A model generated the notes under the pieces. The model worked only from the letters and a program-made list of their open reading frames with translations. It did not search any database and was not told the origin of the DNA. The translations under genes were made by a program, and so were the position numbers. DNA of 64,000 nt from the NCBI GenBank assembly GCA_949987705.1, contig OX465286.1, forward strand, positions 6,797,445 to 6,861,444, given 5' to 3'. Positions 60,298-64,000 of this stretch are shown one piece after another; the first letter of the stretch is position 1, and the number at the start of each line of letters is the position of its first letter. This stretch comes from Thereva unica (taxonomy: Eukaryota > Arthropoda > Insecta > Diptera > Therevidae).

Positions 60298-61486
60298 GGG
60301 TTAGGTTAGGCTAGATATGGCTGAGCTGCTGGTGCACAGCTCAAACACTTAGGCCAGAGGGATAGGCCCGTTGTGATGCCATAATGATCCCACTTTAAAC
60401 CCAATGTTAAAGTGTCGTTTCTTCGCTAAACCACCTCGAGGACGTAATGAATCTTCTTAGTTCTGGGATCCCAAACTTCGGGATTTCCGCAAGCGTGCTT
60501 AGGAAGGGTTCACCAAAAGTACTGTCTCCTTTTGCTTAGGGCTGGACAGTGACAGAGAAGGTGTTTAACACTTTCCTCTTCGTCTATATTCTGACAGCTT
60601 CTGCAGAAATCGTAGGTTTTGAGACCTAAGCGGGTCGCATGCGTCCCTATCAGACGGTGTCCGGTCAGCACTACCACTGTAACTGAGAGGTCTCGTCTAC
60701 CGAGGCTGAGCAGTGAGGTGGTCCGCCTGAGATCGTAAGAGGGCCAAGTCGTTTTGGCCAAGGTACATTTGTTAAGATCCCTCCAATGCTTTTTCTGCTA
60801 ATTGCATTGTGTGGTGTTTGCATCGGAGTTTAAAGGTGGCCCAAGGCATACCAACCCTTTCTTTTCCAAGAAGGAGAGTGGGGGTCGTGTCTTTCCTAGC
60901 CAGTTCGTCAGATTTACAGTTTCCTGTTATATTTCGGTGACCAGGCACCCATATGAGGAGGGTCCTGAACTGCTGAACCATCTCGTTCAGAAATCTGCGG
61001 CATTCAGAGATAGTTCTGGAGTTATTAGTGCAAGAGCGCAGGGCCTTCAGAGCCGCCTGACTATCTGAGAAGATGTAGACAGTTCGGTTCCTGTCGCCCT
61101 GCTGCTTGATTTGCAAGAGAGCCTCATGTATGGCTAAAACCTACGCTTGGTAAACACTGCAGTGATCAGATAGTCGGAAGGAAACTTCAATCCCAAGTTC
61201 CGGTGAGAAGACTCCGCCTCCCACTCGACCCTCGAGCTTAGAGCCATCACTGAAGAAGAGGGATACGCTTTAATATCCACACCACTCACAAGAACTTAAG
61301 AACCCACTATTTTTTTTATGTGGCAGTTCTAGGGTAAGGAGGAATCATTAGGGTTCGTTATGGCCTCGTTATCTATTATATAGTTTAAGGGACATTTTTT
61401 GTACTTTATATACATATAACCAGGCCAAGGCGATTTCGACCTACGACGTGTGAGTGAGAATCCTTTTGAAGTTGACAAATTTATTT
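60298..61486 (-). pseudogene. I/LOA-type LINE 3' half: RT piece, RNase H, C-terminus, 3' end
   Basis: On the minus strand an RT piece GVKINLSTSKGFSLTRRRSK (61,430-61,488) is followed by a gap. Then comes an RNase H domain: FFSDGSKLEGRVGGGVF (about 61,260-61,210), YIFSDSQAALKAL (about 61,080-61,040) and LIWVPGHRNITGNCKSDELA (about 60,955-60,895). The catalytic Glu position is a TAG stop (61,141-61,143). A one-base frameshift near 60,785 separates this from TTWPSYDLRRTTSLLSLGRR, then LTGHRLIGTHATRLGL and CRSC....EE..KHLLCHCPA, the Cys/His C-terminal region of such LINEs. A further frame gives AEIPKFGIPELRRFITSSRW (60,410-60,490). The 3' untranslated end finishes in CCTAACCTAACC at about 60,298. 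It is a dead 5'-truncated copy. Confidence 0.85.
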
Positions 61487-61499
61487 TAACACCAACACT
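61487..61499. repeat. Target site duplication, left copy (13 bp)
   Basis: TAACACCAACACT, identical to 63,095-63,107. This copy lies inside the I/LOA-type LINE remnant, next to the 3' tail of the RTE-like insertion. Confidence 0.9.
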
Positions 61500-63094
61500 C
61501 CATCCATCCATCCAATGGCGCTACAGCCCAAATCGAGCCTTGGCCTCCTCTAGGGCATTTCTCCAAGTCTGACGGTTCCTTGCAGCAGTTCTCCAGTTCC
61601 GAATGTTCAGCATTGTCTCTGCGTCAGCCGTCACAGAGTCCATCCATCTTCTCCTGGGTCTACCTACTGGTCTGTTTCCTGGAATTTCGGCCACCATAAG
61701 CCGTTTTGGGATACGGTTATCATTCATCCTGACTACGTGGCCGGCTAGTCTTAGTCTGTTGATTTTTATAAACGTTGAGAGTTCTGGGTCGTCAAAAATT
61801 TCATACAACTCGTTGTTGTATCTCCTTCGCCATATCCCATCCTCTCTCGTTGGGCCTATTATGCATCTGAGCACCTTCCTCTCAAACCTGTTGACTTGTT
61901 CCTCTATCTCCTGGGTCATAGTCCAAGTCTCGCTGCCATAGCACAGTACTGGTCGTATTACTGTTTTGTAGAGTAAGAGTTTCGTTTTTCTGTGCACAAA
62001 TCTTGAGTGCAATATTTGTTTTTGGGCATAAAAAGCTCTATTAGCCAGTAGTATTCGTCTAGTTACTTCTTCCTTTTCATCGTTTCTTTTTGTAATTGTA
62101 GACCCAAGGTAGACTGTTTTATCGACTACTTCTAGATTATGTTCGTCGATAGTTATATTTCTTCCCATTCTAAATCTTCCAGCTCTGGATTGTTGCATCA
62201 CCTTCGTTTTTTCTTCATTGATGTTCAGCCCTATGTCCTTGGCCGCCTCTTTTAATTCGACATAGACTTCTTTCGCTGCCAAGAAGGACCTTCCCACGAT
62301 GTTCACGTCATCCGCATATCCAAGTAATTGTACAGACTGCGTTGCTATGGACGCATTTCTTCGTACTGATGTTTTTCTTATCACCCATTCTAGGGCCAGG
62401 TTGAAAAGCATGGGGGCTAGTCCATCTCCTTGTCTAAGACCTTGTCGCACTTCGAACTCTTCTGTTATTGCATTTTGAATCCTTACTTTCGCCAGAGAGC
62501 TATTCGTTGCGCATTTTATCAGTCGTACCAGCTTGGAGGGGACTCCTAATTCCAATAGGATCCTGTACAGCCTCTCTCTGTTTATCGAGTCATATGCCTG
62601 TTGAAAGTCGACAAATATCTGGTATATATCTATATTCCTTTCCCAGGTTTTCTCCAGAATTTGTTTTAAGGTCAGCAGTTGGTCCGATGTTGACCTGTTT
62701 GTCCTAAAACCAGCTTGATATTCTCCTATAAGGCCTTCCGCTATAGGTTCTAGTTTTTGTTTCACAAGGATTGTGAAGGTTTTGTAGCTGGTGCTGAGGA
62801 GTGAGATGCCTCTGTAGTTTTTACAGGTTAATTTATCTCCTTTCTTGTAGATTGGACATATAATCGCTTTCTTCCAGTCATCTGGTATAACTTCTTCCTC
62901 CCAGACGTTACATATGAGTTCGTGTAAGTTCCTTAAGAGTTGCGGCCCTCCTTCCTTTAGTAGCTCAGCTGCGATTCCATCGATGCCTGGGGATTTGCTG
63001 CTTTTTTGCCTTTTCACAGCTTCCCGTACCTCATCCAGTGTTGGTGGTTCTATTGGAATACTATCTTGAGGTATTACCATTGCTTCCCACTTCC
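61500..63094 (-). mobile_element. 5'-truncated RTE-like LINE insertion, 1,595 bp
   Basis: The element lies between two perfect copies of TAACACCAACACT. On its own (minus) strand it starts inside the ORF, without an endonuclease domain. It ends 23 bp after the stop codon begins, in GCGCCATTGGATGGATGG and another GATGG, a short TGGA-type tail instead of poly-A. That short 3' region and simple-repeat tail fit RTE-group LINEs, which I know often end this way; the exact clade is tentative. The unbroken frame and perfect target duplication make it the youngest element in the window. It is inserted next to or into an older LINE remnant of a different type. Confidence 0.9.
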
Positions 63095-63131
63095 TAACAC
63101 CAACACTGCGGGAACTAAAAATAGGATACAA
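61521..63131 (-). CDS. Reverse transcriptase of the RTE-like LINE, N-terminally truncated
   Basis: The frame is open for 536 codons and ends at TAG (61,521-61,523). The first 13 codons come from flanking DNA and the target duplication, and the first codon is TTG, so no genuine start is present; the first element-encoded ATG is at codon 18. RT blocks in order are: SPGIDGIAAELLK (48-59), NYRGISLLS (105-113), QAGFRTNRSTSDQ (139-151), motif A QIFVDFQQAYDSI (171-183, Asp 175), motif B GLRQGDGLAPMLFNLALE (231-248), motif C LLGYADDVNIV (269-279) and motif D GLNINEEKTKVM (301-312). A YLGSTI block lies at 341-346. The C-terminus has RLAGHVVRM (461-469), GRPRRRW (490-496) and NRQTWR (519-524), typical of this LINE group. 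All catalytic residues are intact. It would act in target-primed reverse transcription, but it lacks the endonuclease and a promoter, so it is a dead-on-arrival copy. Confidence 0.9.
   Translation of the reverse strand: MYPIFSSRSVGVRKWEAMVIPQDSIPIEPPTLDEVREAVKRQKSSKSPGIDGIAAELLKEGGPQLLRNLHELICNVWEEEVIPDDWKKAIICPIYKKGDKLTCKNYRGISLLSTSYKTFTILVKQKLEPIAEGLIGEYQAGFRTNRSTSDQLLTLKQILEKTWERNIDIYQIFVDFQQAYDSINRERLYRILLELGVPSKLVRLIKCATNSSLAKVRIQNAITEEFEVRQGLRQGDGLAPMLFNLALEWVIRKTSVRRNASIATQSVQLLGYADDVNIVGRSFLAAKEVYVELKEAAKDIGLNINEEKTKVMQQSRAGRFRMGRNITIDEHNLEVVDKTVYLGSTITKRNDEKEEVTRRILLANRAFYAQKQILHSRFVHRKTKLLLYKTVIRPVLCYGSETWTMTQEIEEQVNRFERKVLRCIIGPTREDGIWRRRYNNELYEIFDDPELSTFIKINRLRLAGHVVRMNDNRIPKRLMVAEIPGNRPVGRPRRRWMDSVTADAETMLNIRNWRTAARNRQTWRNALEEAKARFGL
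63095..63107. repeat. Target site duplication, right copy (13 bp)
   Basis: TAACACCAACACT, identical to 61,487-61,499. It borders the 5' end of the inserted LINE. Confidence 0.9.
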
Positions 63132-64000
63132 AAAAAAAACAAGATAAATAAATTGAGATCTTTTAACATGTTACTTAGTAAATTTTATTGTGCTTTTTAC
63201 TGCGTAGGTAAAAGTGTCTTTTTTACGTTTTCTTAGTAAGTGGGGGAGAGATACATTGAGAGATTTTCATTTTATTTATTTCATTATTATTATTATTATT
63301 ATATTTTTTTTTTTTTTTTTTTGACAGAATATTTGTAACTAGAAATATCCAATGGACAAAGAAATCTGATTTTTTCAATATCCATTTCTTTTTGCAAAAA
63401 TTGTTTGATTTTTCGTTCCTTTTTTGTGGTTAGTTGGTTAATCTGTTGATGTATGTGTGTGTTGTTCACTATTATATTTTTTTGTTTTAAATGTTCCATT
63501 TACTTATTTCTATTTCCTCTTTTTTGGAGAGTTTCATATTTGGTTTTCTGGTTTTTAATTATAAATAATATTTTTGTTTATCTATTGTTTTTTTTTTTTT
63601 TTGTTAAACACCTTTTTTCCATTTAGATATATACGCGTATATAGTCATATTCTGGAAATTAAACATGATTTAAAGAAAAAATAAATAACGTGCTACAATA
63701 TAAATTGAAAGTTCTACTACAATTATTATTCGGTTGGTTTCATATTGTTTGTTTGATGATATTTATTTTAAAATTGTATTTAATGTGATATTTTTTTAAA
63801 ATTTCTGTAATACAGATGAAATACATATACACATATACATCCATATATAAATATAGTTATTACGGGAGGTTTTGAAAACATGTCCTGTGTGTGTAGAGAG
63901 ACTGATCAAATTAATAATTTTAATGTAATTTAAAACACAAATATTATTTTTCTATTGTGTTATTGGGGAACGAAAATAGTACACTCTTGGTAATAAAAGT
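63108..64000. other. AT-rich, low-complexity sequence
   Basis: Contains an (ATT)n run at 63,283-63,300 followed by a long poly-T tract, and further poly-T runs near 63,590. The I/LOA-type LINE reading frame does not continue past the insertion in recognisable form. No gene is seen. Confidence 0.6.

Noticed and set aside
60298..60312. Telomeric repeat GGTTAGGTTAGG
   Set aside because: Only two units, located at the 3' end of a LINE remnant where CCTAACC tails are common. Not a telomere tract.

Overview
This is eukaryotic, non-coding, repeat-dominated DNA, most likely from an insect and perhaps a fly. The basis is indirect. The unique part is AT-rich, several decayed LINEs resemble insect I/LOA-type and RTE-type elements, and there are many short DNA transposons of hAT and Harbinger type. 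I see no bacterial operon, no rRNA or tRNA gene and no host gene with convincing exon structure. The species call is inference.

About two thirds of the window (1 to about 41,730) is one tandem satellite array. Its monomer is 311 bp (about 50% GC, 11 CpG, one GAATTC and one CTGCAG site per unit), with about 130 head-to-tail copies that differ by a few bases. Shorter classes (308, 300 and about 251 bp) are deletion derivatives. The 308 and 300 bp forms are both cut at the same GGGGTACCCC palindrome. Shared variants show a patchwork of higher-order repeats: two adjacent 5.7-5.9 kb blocks (about 19 monomers), then local 5-, 6-, 7- and 8-monomer periods. A 200-N gap lies at 296-495, so the true length is unknown. 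On the right the array frays (truncated monomers at 38.4-40.8 kb) and ends at 41,601 against an inverted, diverged partial monomer.

From 41.7 to 64 kb lies AT-rich DNA packed with dead mobile elements. It holds a foldback MITE (42.4 kb), ends of a terminal-inverted-repeat family (42.1, 48.4 and 49.3 kb), a hAT MITE with a perfect 8-bp target duplication (45.0 kb), LINE ORF1 remains on the plus strand (45.8-46.6 kb) and an N-terminal RT fragment (49.3-49.95 kb). It also holds a GTCAATA-rich palindromic cluster (50.0-50.3 kb) and a dispersed repeat family (50.7-51.4 and 59.7-60.0 kb). An RTE-like LINE at 55.2-57.0 kb is accompanied by a Harbinger-like MITE and a hAT MITE. A second copy of that hAT MITE, with its 8-bp target duplication, is at 58.25 kb. 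Two I/LOA-like LINE 3' halves with RNase H follow (58.7-59.7 and 60.3-61.5 kb). The youngest element is a 1.6 kb 5'-truncated RTE-like LINE (61,500-63,094), flanked by a 13-bp target duplication, with an uninterrupted reverse transcriptase frame.

The layout resembles the border between a satellite block, such as pericentromeric heterochromatin, and a transposon-rich flank. The elements do not form a pathway; their nesting gives a relative history. I found no evidence of a new multi-gene system. The features most worth checking are the palindrome-centred deletions in the satellite, the inverted cap at its edge, and an unassigned 106-codon protein-like open frame at 55,879-56,199.
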